This document shows positions 21,158-29,401 of a stretch of 57,683 nucleotides of DNA, piece after piece. A model generated the notes under the pieces. It searched no databases. It was not told the DNA's origin and saw nothing but the letters and a program-made list of their open reading frames with translations. Each line of letters opens with the position of its first letter. The first letter of the stretch is position 1. The stretch spans positions 1 to 57,683 of the forward strand of contig NZ_PCQD01000016.1 of assembly GCF_002979975.1 (NCBI RefSeq), written 5' to 3'. Position numbers and translations under genes: made by a program. The stretch comes from Pseudomonas sp. MYb185. Lineage in GTDB: Bacteria > Pseudomonadota > Gammaproteobacteria > Pseudomonadales > Pseudomonadaceae.

Positions 21158-21240
21158 TCCAGGCTCGGTGCAAACAGCCCTTCCATCATCCGTGTCACGT
21201 TCAGAGTATCCTTCGCACCGGGAGCGACCTGCCTGCGACA

Positions 21241-21430
21241 CGCCTTCTGCTGAGACACCGAACAGTCCGGCTTCGGATAGCGCAGTTGCTCGGTGGAATA
21301 GACGCAGCCCCCCCGAAGCTGCGCTTGCTCTGCGCCCGGGGGTAATTGTAGTCACGGCGCAGCAGCGAGCGCGCCTTGGCCTCTAGCGGGTCGATCTGCC
21401 CGCCGCCACCAATATCCTTGGTGATGTATC
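21241..21430 (-). pseudogene. Remnant of tcdA (tRNA t6A dehydratase) with two internal deletions
   Basis: This stretch is a decayed second copy of the C-terminal half of tcdA, whose intact copy lies at 42446-43222. From 21241 to about 21387 the two align base for base over long runs (for example around CGGCTTCGGATAGCGCAG and GAAGCTGCGCTTGCTCTGCG), with scattered substitutions. Then the remnant skips the part matching roughly 42713-42753, resumes at TCGATCTGCCCGCCG, and skips again to ATATCCTTGGTGATGTA (intact 42868-42884). The first deletion is bounded by CGGATCG repeats in the intact gene. No open frame is left. It marks the left edge of the accessory island. Confidence 0.85.
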
Positions 21431-21460
21431 CTTGTACACAACATCACTGAGGCACCGGGT

Positions 21461-21661
21461 TCATTCTGCACCGCCAGCGGCCAGATGCATCGCCATTCTA
21501 TCGAACAGGAGTTTTACCCGCTTCAGTTCCAACCGGGCAGTCGGCACCATGATTTTCACCCAACGTTCCACCAACGAGAATTCCTCCAGCACCGGAACTA
21601 GCTGCCCGGCCTGCAGGGCATCGGCAACAACCGGCAGTGCCAGTTGGACAATTCCATGGCC
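21461..21661 (-). pseudogene. C-terminal fragment of a LysR-type regulator
   Basis: The minus strand encodes about 66 residues ending in a stop: ...GIVQLALPVVADALQ, then AGQLVPVLEEF and TARLELKRVKLLFDRMA. This matches the end of a LysR substrate-binding domain (glycine-hydrophobic stretch, ADAL..GQLVPVL, and the conserved R-V--F-D last helix). There is no helix-turn-helix domain and no upstream gene, because the sequence switches at about 21655 to a histidine kinase fragment on the other strand. A functional protein is not possible. The assignment rests on pattern recognition only. Confidence 0.6.
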
Positions 21662-21796
21662 ACCGCGGGCGGCAGCGGCCTGGGGCTCGCGATCTGCCGC
21701 AACATCGTCGAAGCGCATGAGGGTGATATCAATGCCGAGGTATCGGCACTCGGGGGCTTGCGCATCGTGTTGACGCTACCGGCACTGGTGGGCTGA
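21656..21796 (+). pseudogene. C-terminal fragment of a sensor histidine kinase (BaeS-like)
   Basis: Only the last 46 residues of a kinase ATPase domain remain: the G2 box GGSGLGLAICRNIVEAHEGD and the final beta strands to a TGA. The stop overlaps the start of the following response regulator by one base (TGATG), the usual arrangement for a kinase-regulator pair. The H box, N box, sensor and membrane segments are gone, so the kinase is dead and its partner is an orphan. The upstream boundary coincides with the LysR fragment on the opposite strand. Confidence 0.85.
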
Positions 21797-22473
21797 TGCA
21801 AAGCGCTCTCGGACACATTCTGATCATCGAAGATGAGCCACGGCTGGCCGCAGTGCTCGGCGAGTATCTGCACGCGGCCGGCTATACGCACCACTGGGTT
21901 GGCGACGGTGCGCTGGCGATGAGTGCGTTCCAGGCGCAGGCGCCGGATCTTGTGCTGCTCGACCTGATGCTGCCCAACCGCGACGGACTGGACATCTGCC
22001 GCGATCTACACCGCCTCGGGACAGTGCCGGTGATCATGGTGACCGCACGCACCGAGGAGATCGACCGGCTGCTCGGGCTGGAGATAGGAGCCGATGACTA
22101 TATCTGCAAACCGTTCAGCCCACGTGAGGTCGTCGCACGCGTCCACGCTGTGCTCCGCCGCCATCGCCAGGCACCGGGCGGAATGTCCGTGCCGGGGCTG
22201 CACATTGACGAGGCCGCCTGCCGCGCCAGCGCAAACAGCATCCCACTGGACCTGACGCTGGTCGAGTTCCGTTTGCTGCGGACATTGGCCGAGTCGCCTG
22301 GGCGTGTCTTTTCACGCGAGCAGTTGATGAACCAGCTGTATACCAGCCACCGCATCGTTACCGACCGCACCGTCGATAGCCACGTCAAGAATCTGCGCCG
22401 CAAGCTCGACAAGGCTGGGAGGGCAGACTGGATTCATTCAGTTTACGGCATCGGTTACCGTTTCGAGGCCTAA
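21796..22473 (+). CDS. OmpR-family response regulator (BaeR-like), orphaned
   Basis: This 225-residue DNA-binding response regulator has a receiver domain (about 5-115) with the acidic pocket IIEDEP, phospho-acceptor Asp56 (LLDLMLP) and the conserved Lys in CKPFSP. It is followed by a winged-helix domain (about 130-225, LTLVEFRLLRTLAESPGRVFSREQL ending YGIGYRFEA). It is intact, but the kinase normally encoded just upstream is reduced to its last 46 codons. Either another kinase serves it or it is on its way to decay. Resemblance is closest to BaeR; targets cannot be inferred. Confidence 0.85.
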   Translation: MQSALGHILIIEDEPRLAAVLGEYLHAAGYTHHWVGDGALAMSAFQAQAPDLVLLDLMLPNRDGLDICRDLHRLGTVPVIMVTARTEEIDRLLGLEIGADDYICKPFSPREVVARVHAVLRRHRQAPGGMSVPGLHIDEAACRASANSIPLDLTLVEFRLLRTLAESPGRVFSREQLMNQLYTSHRIVTDRTVDSHVKNLRRKLDKAGRADWIHSVYGIGYRFEA

Positions 22474-22578
22474 GCATAGACCGCCCAGAGAGCTCCTGGC
22501 TTCGGACTAAAACCATGCATGCCCCGACAGCTGTTTCGCCCAAGTCAGTCAGCGCTAGCGACTGAGGCTCTCTGTATG

Positions 22579-23925
22579 TCAGATACTCTGCTCACTAGTC
22601 GGCGCTACGCTGGATATCTGCTGTGACATACGCGCAGCATCATCGCCAAAACAGCGCGTGGCCTTCAGCAGCGCCAGCATGGTCAGCATGAATGCAATCG
22701 GAATCAGGTACATAGCATCGTGTAGACCCACGGCCTTGAATGTCTCGTTCATCTCACTGGCCCCCGCTTCCAGCATGGCGGCATGGGCGAAATAATCCGA
22801 AAGCAGGCCAACACCTATCGGTCCCATGGCGCCACCCAACAGATACAGGCCAGCCATGAACAGGGCCATCGCCGTAGCTCGCAGGCGCGGCTCGACCACA
22901 TCCTGAATCGCGGTGTAGACACAGGTAAAGTAGTTATAGGAGAACAGCCAGCCGATGCTGAACACCGCGACGAATATTCCCACCTCGATACGTCCGGCAT
23001 AGAGAGCCGCACCGGTTGCCAAGGCCGCCACCAACATGCTCAGGGCGGCAAGCAACAAACGCCCCGCGGCCCATCGTTGATGTACACGGTCCGCCAGCCA
23101 CCCTCCCAACGTCAGACCAAGCAGGCCAGTGACACCAACTATCACTCCCGTCGCTACCGCGGCCTGTTCCAGGGGTAGCAGGAAATAGCGTTGCAACATC
23201 GGCACCATGAAAGTCGTGCAGGCATATGAAGCAAAATTGAATGCGAGCCCCGCCAGCAGCAGCCACCAGAAAGTGCGAATAGTTAGAATCTTGCGCAGTG
23301 GTTGATCAACAGTACCGCTAGCTATCTGCGTGCTCTCCGCCGCACCACGCACCGGTTCCTTGATCTTGAAAATGAACAATGCCAACAACAGGCCGGGCAC
23401 CGCCGCGATAAAGAACGGCGCGCGCCAGCTGTCGAATGCCTTGACCATGGCACCCACGGTAAAATAGGCCAGCAGCAGGCCGATCGGCAAACCAAGCATA
23501 AAGATGCCCATGGCTCGCGCACGTTTATGGGCCGGGAACAAGTCACCCAGCAGTGAGCTGGCGGCTGGAGCATAACTGGCCTCGCCCATCCCCACACCCA
23601 TGCGAACCACCAGAAAGCTCCAGAAATTCCAGGCCATTCCGGTCAGTCCGGTGAGCCCACTCCACACAACCAACCCCCAGCCCATGACCCGGCTACGTGA
23701 GCCAGTATCGGCCATGCGCCCAAGGGGCAGACTCGCCAGCGCATAAACGATGGTGAACACGGTACCGGCAAGACCCACTTGCAAATCGCTCAAGCTCCAT
23801 TCCATTCGCATCGGTTCGATGATGATGGCGGGAATGGTCCGATCAAAGAAATTGAACAGATTGGCTAGAAATAGCAGAAATAGAACTCGCCAGGCGTTGC
23901 TGGCCTGCGCAGGGGGGTGCGGCAT
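22579..23925 (-). CDS. MFS transporter, Spinster-like
   Basis: This 448-residue protein has about twelve membrane segments and the MFS motif A variant PLGRMADTGSRSRV after segment 2, plus NFFDRTIPAIIIEPMR in segment 1, typical of the Spinster/hexuronate-like branch of the family. I chose MPHPPAQ as start; a 40-residue in-frame extension upstream is unlike MFS proteins. The substrate is unknown; the setting suggests import or export of a lipophilic catabolic substrate. A TAAGGT-N4-ACCTTA palindrome lies 129 bases before the start, shared with the divergent SDR gene. Confidence 0.85.
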   Translation of the reverse strand: MPHPPAQASNAWRVLFLLFLANLFNFFDRTIPAIIIEPMRMEWSLSDLQVGLAGTVFTIVYALASLPLGRMADTGSRSRVMGWGLVVWSGLTGLTGMAWNFWSFLVVRMGVGMGEASYAPAASSLLGDLFPAHKRARAMGIFMLGLPIGLLLAYFTVGAMVKAFDSWRAPFFIAAVPGLLLALFIFKIKEPVRGAAESTQIASGTVDQPLRKILTIRTFWWLLLAGLAFNFASYACTTFMVPMLQRYFLLPLEQAAVATGVIVGVTGLLGLTLGGWLADRVHQRWAAGRLLLAALSMLVAALATGAALYAGRIEVGIFVAVFSIGWLFSYNYFTCVYTAIQDVVEPRLRATAMALFMAGLYLLGGAMGPIGVGLLSDYFAHAAMLEAGASEMNETFKAVGLHDAMYLIPIAFMLTMLALLKATRCFGDDAARMSQQISSVAPTSEQSI

Positions 23926-24231
23926 GTTTGAAGGAAACTCCGTTGTTGTTATCAGGGCACCAATGTCTGTAACAGGCCGCCGCAGGCGCGTAAGAAAACG
24001 AAGCACCACAATGAGCCGAGCCAGACTGTGCAAGCAGGTTAGCATAGACAGTTTAAGGTTAATACCTTATTTTATGTTCGCCATCCAGCCTCGTGCAACC
24101 GGCTTTCGTTCCAATACCAGAGCCGCCTGTCAACGGATAAAGGAAGCATTGCTGTGAGCGACCGGAGTCTGTGAGAAAAGGTCCAGTCGTGCGTATGGCG
24201 TGTTGTCCATTCCATCTTCAGGAGTACTTCC
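23926..24231. other. Divergent control region between MFS and SDR genes
   Basis: This 306-base stretch has no credible gene. It contains the palindrome at 24054-24069 and the ribosome site of the SDR gene (AGGAG at its right end). Base composition is visibly lower in G+C than in the core blocks. Promoters for both directions are expected here but I could not assign boxes with confidence. Confidence 0.5.
24054..24069. promoter_or_regulatory. Putative TetR operator TAAGGT-N4-ACCTTA, site 1
   Basis: TAAGGTTAATACCTTA is a perfect inverted repeat with 6-base arms and a 4-base centre. The same arms and spacing recur perfectly at 25723-25738 and 39061-39076, and with one mismatch at 25748-25763. 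Position between divergent MFS and SDR genes suits an operator. Binding by the TetR protein at 25099-25692 is inferred. Confidence 0.7.
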
Positions 24232-25065
24232 TTGTCAAAAATGTCCTACTACAACAATAAGATTGCCGTGGTAACTGGCGCCGGTTCAGGCATTGGCCGG
24301 GCCATCGCGCATGCACTCAACACCCATGGTTGCAAGGTCTACTGCACCGATATCGACCTGGCTGCTGCAATGACTGTTGCAGGCGAGCTTGGCAACGCCT
24401 GCGCCCATCAGCTCGATGTGGCCGATGCCGCAGCAGTCAGGAGCTTTGCCGATGAGGTGTTCACCCGCGAGGGCCGCGTCGACCTGCTGTTCAATAACGC
24501 AGGCGTAGGCCATGCCGGCGCTGTCGTCGATACAGAGCTGGCCGACTGGAAGTGGGTAATGGATATCAACGTAATGGGTGTCGTACATGGTCTGCATGCG
24601 TTCCTGCCGCGCATGCTGCAGCAGGGCGATGCCGCTCACATCATCAATACTGCTTCCGGTGCGGGCATCATCCCAATGCCACGCACAGCACCCTACTGCG
24701 CATCCAAACATGCGGTGGTTGGCTTGTCACAGTCGCTGGCCGGCGAACTACACGGCAGCAATGTGGGACTGACCATTCTCTGCCCCGGAACAATCAACAC
24801 GGCGATTATCAAGAACACCAGGATGAGTGGCATTACTGCCCGGGAGCGGCAAGCCCAAGCCATTGAACATTACACCAGGAAGGGAACATCTCCTGAGCAG
24901 GTAGCCGCCGATGTGCTATCTGCCGTGATCAAGGGCAAACTTTTCTGTGTGACACCGCGCAGGGAAGTTGGCCTGGGATGGTTTCTCATGCGCTTATCTC
25001 CAAGGCTCATGCAGCGGATAATGCGCGCCCGCATGAATCACGTTGAAGGCGTTAAGTCCAAGTGA
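24232..25065 (+). CDS. Short-chain dehydrogenase/reductase
   Basis: This is a classical SDR of 277 residues with the NAD(P)-binding TGAGSGIG motif (residues 15-22), NNAG, and the catalytic triad Ser142, Tyr155 and Lys159 (YCASK). It probably oxidises an alcohol or reduces a ketone; the acidic residue after the second strand (TDIDL) favours NAD over NADP. The start is TTG at 24232, supported by AGGAG 7 bases upstream; the first ATG (24241) is too far from that site. Its extended C-terminus (after residue 220) contains basic LMRLSPRLMQRIMR helices, seen in membrane-associated SDRs. Substrate unknown. Confidence 0.85.
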   Translation: MSKMSYYNNKIAVVTGAGSGIGRAIAHALNTHGCKVYCTDIDLAAAMTVAGELGNACAHQLDVADAAAVRSFADEVFTREGRVDLLFNNAGVGHAGAVVDTELADWKWVMDINVMGVVHGLHAFLPRMLQQGDAAHIINTASGAGIIPMPRTAPYCASKHAVVGLSQSLAGELHGSNVGLTILCPGTINTAIIKNTRMSGITARERQAQAIEHYTRKGTSPEQVAADVLSAVIKGKLFCVTPRREVGLGWFLMRLSPRLMQRIMRARMNHVEGVKSK

Positions 25066-25098
25066 CAGGAGCCGGGCCTGTATTGCTGTGATAGCCCC

Positions 25099-25692
25099 TT
25101 AGCCTTCGTTCAGCTCCTTGAAAAAACTGGGGGCATGCGCTGACAAATAAGGCCGGTACAACGAGAGCATCTGCTGATAGCCCCATTCCAGGTGCTTGCG
25201 TGTGACGCGGGTGATGCCATGTCGCGAATGCAGGTATTCGATCCAGTAGGTCGAAATGATCCAGCTGTTTTCCAGCAGCACCTTGAGCTCTTCTTCACTG
25301 GCTTTCAATTGGCCTTCTTCGACCAACTCAAGCAACCGAGCCAGTGCACGCTCCTGAACCAGGTTGGACATTTCCCGCAATCGCTGCCGTAACAATGGTT
25401 CCAGGGTGAACAGCGCCATGCTGTCCCGGTAGAAGAACCGCCAGTCCCACATCAGTTGGAACCATAGACGCATATCCTGCTCGCCTTCCAGCAACGTCAA
25501 CTGTTCTGCGGTGAATTGCTCGAACAGCGCATTGACGATATCGGCTTTCCTCTTGAAGTAATAGTACAGATTGCCCTCGTTGATGCCGACCGCCTCGGCA
25601 ATGCTGGCAGTCGTGACCATGGACACACCCTTGGCATTAAGCAGTTTGCGACAGGTCACCAGGATTTTATCGCGTGTATTGCGCAGCTTCAT
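25099..25692 (-). CDS. TetR-family transcriptional regulator (island regulator 1)
   Basis: From the ATG at 25692 (MKLRNTRDKIL, with AAGG 7 bases upstream) the protein has 197 residues. The N-terminal TetR helix-turn-helix is clear: RDKILVTCRKLLNAKG, then SIAEAVGINEGNLYYYFKRK. The ligand-binding C-terminal domain is unassigned. Two copies of the TAAGGT-N4-ACCTTA palindrome sit 31 and 56 bases upstream, between this gene and the divergent ThDP-enzyme gene, which suggests autoregulation plus control of that gene. Other copies before the MFS and ALDH genes suggest a wider regulon. Confidence 0.88.
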   Translation of the reverse strand: MKLRNTRDKILVTCRKLLNAKGVSMVTTASIAEAVGINEGNLYYYFKRKADIVNALFEQFTAEQLTLLEGEQDMRLWFQLMWDWRFFYRDSMALFTLEPLLRQRLREMSNLVQERALARLLELVEEGQLKASEEELKVLLENSWIISTYWIEYLHSRHGITRVTRKHLEWGYQQMLSLYRPYLSAHAPSFFKELNEG

Positions 25693-25722
25693 ATGCTCGC
25701 CTTGTAAATCAATTGACAACTG

Positions 25723-25738
25723 TAAGGTGCCGACCTTA
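25723..25738. promoter_or_regulatory. Putative TetR operator, site 2
   Basis: TAAGGTGCCGACCTTA is a perfect inverted repeat, same arms and spacing as sites 1 and 4, 31 bases upstream of the TetR start codon. Together with site 3 it lies in the divergent region between the TetR and ThDP-enzyme genes. Confidence 0.75.
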
Positions 25739-25747
25739 GATTTGGTG

Positions 25748-25763
25748 TAAGGCAAACACCTTA
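25748..25763. promoter_or_regulatory. Putative TetR operator, site 3 (one mismatch)
   Basis: TAAGGCAAACACCTTA matches 11 of the 12 arm bases of the motif. Its centre is 25 bases from that of site 2, about two and a half helical turns, so the two sites lie on roughly opposite DNA faces. Confidence 0.6.
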
Positions 25764-25896
25764 TAAGTGGATTGTTTTCTTCTCACATCATAGCGACGCT
25801 TGAGCCAATTAAACAGACGCATGCCAGAGCATGTGTGCAAAAGCTCGGTGGCACGCTGCACAGCCAGGGCATACAGCGCTGGTACAGGAGGCAGGT

Positions 25897-27600
25897 ATGA
25901 GTTACTTGGTGCATGACCGCATGTTGGAGCTGATGGAAGCTGAGGGAATCATGACCTTGTTCGGCATTCCCGATCCAAGTTTCATTGGTCTGTTTGCCGC
26001 CGCTGAACAGCGTGGCTGGACGGTGGTGGCTCCCCACCACGAACAGGCCGGCGCCTTCATGGCTGATGCCCATTGGCGAACTACCGGGATTCCCGGTGTG
26101 GTGGTTGGTAATCAAGGTCCTGGGGTGGCCAATCTGGCAGCGGCCGCTATCTGCGCAGCCAAGGAAAATGTACCCACCATATTCATTGCCGGACAACGCG
26201 AACGGGTATTCGACCAGCGCGTCAAGCGTGGGCAGTTCCAGTACACCCGCCAACCGCGCCATTTTGATGAGTCGATGAAATATGTCGGCATCATTGAGTA
26301 CGCCGAGCAGGTGGATGAGATATTCCGTGAAGCCTTCCGCCGAGCGCTGTCCGGTACGCCGGGCCCAGTCTATATCGAATACCCGATGAATGTGCTCGAC
26401 AAGCAGATAGACCTCGGCCCACTGCTGAAACCGGAGCAGTATCGTCTGGTGCGTCAGGCTGCCGATGCGCAGCGCATTGCCGAGGCAGTCGAGCTGCTTG
26501 GCAACGCCCAGGCGCCGATACTCCTGGTCGGCCAGGGTGTGCACGTTTCGCGCGCCCATACGCTAGTCGCTGAACTGGCACAAACGCTGGCATGCCCCGT
26601 GATTCAGACCCCGGGGGGCAGCGGCGTGCTGCCAGGTGTGGAAAACCGTACTTTTCCGTACCCTTCCCCGGCCGGCATCTGCGCGGTAGCGGAAGCCGAT
26701 GTAGTGATCGCAATTGGTACTGAAATTGGTGAGCAAGTGCATTATGGCGTCGGCCGTCATTGGGCCGAGGGCAATACGGAACGCAAATGGATCTATATCG
26801 AGCGTGATGCGCTGGCAATTGGCGTCAATCGACCGATTGATGTGCCTTTGGTTGGTGACTTGCGTGATGTGGTGCCGCAGCTGAATGCCGCGGTACGCCC
26901 TTTCAAGCGAGAGGTGAGCGCGCGACTGATTGAGCTGGAAGGCGCAGCGAACAAAATGCGTAAAGGTATGCTGGCCCACGTACCAGTCACGTCGCAACCA
27001 GTGCATCCGGCACGTCTGGTAGTCGAGGCAACCAGAGGTCTGCCCAAGGATATGCTGATGGTTCGCGACGGTGGCTGCTTCGCCATGTTCGCTGGAGCCT
27101 ATACGCAGACCCGCTCCAGCGACGTGCTATGGAGCCAGAACTTTGGCCACCTCGGCATGGGTCTACCGGTCGCAATCGGGGCGCAACTGATGGTCGGCGA
27201 CAGTCGCCGGGTAATGCTGCTGTCGGGGGACTCCGCATTCCTGTTCCATATTTCCGAGCTGGAGACGGCGGTACGCAAGAACTTGCCGATCGTCTGCGTG
27301 GTCGGCTGTGATTTTGCCTGGGGTCTTGAAGTGGCCGTTTACCGCAATTCGTTCGGTATGGATTCACCCGAAACCGAGGCGCACTGGGGTAAGCAACTAC
27401 GCCTTGACCTGATCGCTCAGGGCTTTGGCGCGCACGGCGAGTATGTCGACAAGGCCGAAGATATCGCTCCGGCCGTGCAACGCGCGCTAGCCAGCAACAA
27501 GCCTGCGGTAGTGCAGGTGGTAATGGATGGGCTGGCAAATACTACCGATATGCCAGGCATCGAAGAATTCATGTCCTGGTATGGCGAACGCGGTTATTGA
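25897..27600 (+). CDS. Thiamine-diphosphate-dependent enzyme (acetolactate synthase / 2-hydroxyacyl-CoA lyase-like)
   Basis: The 567-residue protein has the three-domain layout of the pyruvate oxidase/acetolactate synthase family: Pyr domain (about 1-170) with the catalytic Glu49 in HHEQAGAFMAD, a middle domain (about 190-320), and the ThDP/Mg domain (about 370-550). The usual GDG...NN cofactor motif is changed: GDSAF at 444-448 (as in oxalyl-CoA decarboxylases and hydroxyacyl-CoA lyases) and Cys471-Asp472 where NN is expected. It probably makes or cleaves a C-C bond next to a carbonyl, but the reaction is not known. The start is fixed by AGGAGG 5 bases before the ATG. Confidence 0.82.
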   Translation: MSYLVHDRMLELMEAEGIMTLFGIPDPSFIGLFAAAEQRGWTVVAPHHEQAGAFMADAHWRTTGIPGVVVGNQGPGVANLAAAAICAAKENVPTIFIAGQRERVFDQRVKRGQFQYTRQPRHFDESMKYVGIIEYAEQVDEIFREAFRRALSGTPGPVYIEYPMNVLDKQIDLGPLLKPEQYRLVRQAADAQRIAEAVELLGNAQAPILLVGQGVHVSRAHTLVAELAQTLACPVIQTPGGSGVLPGVENRTFPYPSPAGICAVAEADVVIAIGTEIGEQVHYGVGRHWAEGNTERKWIYIERDALAIGVNRPIDVPLVGDLRDVVPQLNAAVRPFKREVSARLIELEGAANKMRKGMLAHVPVTSQPVHPARLVVEATRGLPKDMLMVRDGGCFAMFAGAYTQTRSSDVLWSQNFGHLGMGLPVAIGAQLMVGDSRRVMLLSGDSAFLFHISELETAVRKNLPIVCVVGCDFAWGLEVAVYRNSFGMDSPETEAHWGKQLRLDLIAQGFGAHGEYVDKAEDIAPAVQRALASNKPAVVQVVMDGLANTTDMPGIEEFMSWYGERGY

Positions 27601-27760
27601 TACCGCTTTGCCTTGAAGCCAGACTCACTGCACTCACCGCCAGGTCTGACAACAGGCCTGGTTCACGCCCTGCGAGGAGCTGGACGAAGCAGTGATCGCT
27701 GGACGCGCTGTCAGGAGCGGGAACGCTGATCGTCACATAATAAAAACACTGAGACCTACC

Positions 27761-29368
27761 ATGAAACTACGCACCAAGCTCATAGGCGCCTTCGCCGCGC
27801 TTCTGGTTCTCCTGCTGATCTCCTCCGGAATGTCGATTTTCTTCATGAACATGATGCGTCTCCAAACCGAAAGTTTCGGCCAATCCCTGCTGCCCGGTAC
27901 GATTCTGGTCAAGGACGTGCATCGGGGCATCTACGCTTATCACACCGCGCTCGGTCGCTGGGTCGCCACGGAGGGTCGTGACGTTGACGCTCAGTCGGAT
28001 GTGGAGGCACTGCGAACGGAGGTAGATACCAAACTGAAGTATTTGACCAGTATCGCAGGGGACCAACACTCCCAGGAACTTGTATTCGAGCTACAGGAAG
28101 CATGGCGCACCTACGTGGCGCTCGCATCACGCATCGAGCATGTGCTGGGTGTGAATGACAACCAGGTGGCTCGACAGCTGCTTGAGGGTGAGGGCTTTGT
28201 GATCCTCGCCAATGCTGACGAGATCATGCAGAGCGTAGATGCCTATCTGGCCGCTGCCACCCAGGTCGGAACCGGCAACGTGGCCAAGCGGCAGCGACAA
28301 GCCTTGAGCATGTCCGCTACTCTGCTCGCTTTGGCGGTAGTGTTGACGATTGGCATGGGCTGGTGGGTTATCCGCTCCATCCTGGGACGCGTGCGCGAGC
28401 TGCAAAGGGCCTTTGCACGCATTGGTGAGGGAGACCTTACGGTGGCCATTCCGTCGGCTGGTAGGGACGAGTTAGCTCAACTCGCACGCGACTTCAACGG
28501 TGTTACGCTCGGATTGCGTGAAGTCTTTCACCATCTTCATCGGTCAGTCGATGAACTGCGCCAGTCAGGCACCGAGCTTGCCGGCGGCTGCGAGCGCACA
28601 GCGGGTCGCGCACGGGAACAGCAAATAGAGATGGATGCTGTAGCTACGGCGATGAATGAGATGACCGCCACAGTCAGAGAGGTAGCGCGCAGCACGGATA
28701 ATGCCGCCGGCGTTGCCAGCGAAGCAGATGTACGCGCCAGGGAGGGACAACGACAAGTCGAGGCGAGTAGCCATGCAATGCGTCAGCTGAGCGAACGCGT
28801 TGGGCAAGTCTCGCAGAAAATCCATGAGGTCAGTATAGGCAGCAAGGAAATCGGCGCGGTCATTGATGTCATCAGTGGCGTGGCCGAGCAGACCAATCTA
28901 CTTGCGCTCAACGCAGCCATTGAGGCTGCACGTGCCGGCGAGCGGGGCCGTGGCTTCGCAGTGGTGGCAGATGAAGTGCGCACCCTTGCTTCGCGCACAC
29001 AGGAGTCGACGCGCAAGATCATTGAGGTTATCGAACGACTACAGCAGAGCGCCAGTTCGGCTGTTGACGTGGCCTCGGCGGCAGTCAAGCAGAGCGAAGC
29101 CACTGCGATCAGCTCCGAAGCAACGGCTGAGGCGCTGCGCTCAATCATGGCCGGCATAACCCAGATTTCCGAGCTCAACGCCGGCATTGCGACCTCCGCC
29201 GAGGAGCAGAGCCGTGTGGCAGAAGACATGGACAGCAATATCGTCCATATCCATGACGCCTCCAGGGCAACACTGGAGGAAACCGAGCAGGCGCTGCATA
29301 CGAGCGGGAGTCTGAAGGAGCTGGCCGAGGGGCTCGCGGTGCACCTTCGCCGGTATCGCTTCGCCTAG
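27761..29368 (+). CDS. Methyl-accepting chemotaxis protein
   Basis: This transmembrane chemoreceptor of 535 residues has a membrane segment (about 8-30), a periplasmic helical ligand domain of about 155 residues (four-helix-bundle type), a second membrane segment (about 190-210), a HAMP domain, and a cytoplasmic signalling domain. The hairpin tip [19 protein letters not shown] is the conserved site for CheA and CheW. The ATG at 27761 (MKLRTKL) gives a proper N-in signal anchor. Placed among catabolic genes, it may steer cells towards the island's substrate; ligand unknown. Confidence 0.92.
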   Translation: MKLRTKLIGAFAALLVLLLISSGMSIFFMNMMRLQTESFGQSLLPGTILVKDVHRGIYAYHTALGRWVATEGRDVDAQSDVEALRTEVDTKLKYLTSIAGDQHSQELVFELQEAWRTYVALASRIEHVLGVNDNQVARQLLEGEGFVILANADEIMQSVDAYLAAATQVGTGNVAKRQRQALSMSATLLALAVVLTIGMGWWVIRSILGRVRELQRAFARIGEGDLTVAIPSAGRDELAQLARDFNGVTLGLREVFHHLHRSVDELRQSGTELAGGCERTAGRAREQQIEMDAVATAMNEMTATVREVARSTDNAAGVASEADVRAREGQRQVEASSHAMRQLSERVGQVSQKIHEVSIGSKEIGAVIDVISGVAEQTNLLALNAAIEAARAGERGRGFAVVADEVRTLASRTQESTRKIIEVIERLQQSASSAVDVASAAVKQSEATAISSEATAEALRSIMAGITQISELNAGIATSAEEQSRVAEDMDSNIVHIHDASRATLEETEQALHTSGSLKELAEGLAVHLRRYRFA

Positions 29369-29401
29369 CTGCCCCATCACCCCGACGTTCGCACCAGACA
29401 A

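Noticed and set aside
21158..21240. Further tcdA sequence between the dapD hairpin and the remnant
   Set aside because: No convincing match to the tcdA 3-prime end could be found by eye; origin of these 83 bases remains unknown.
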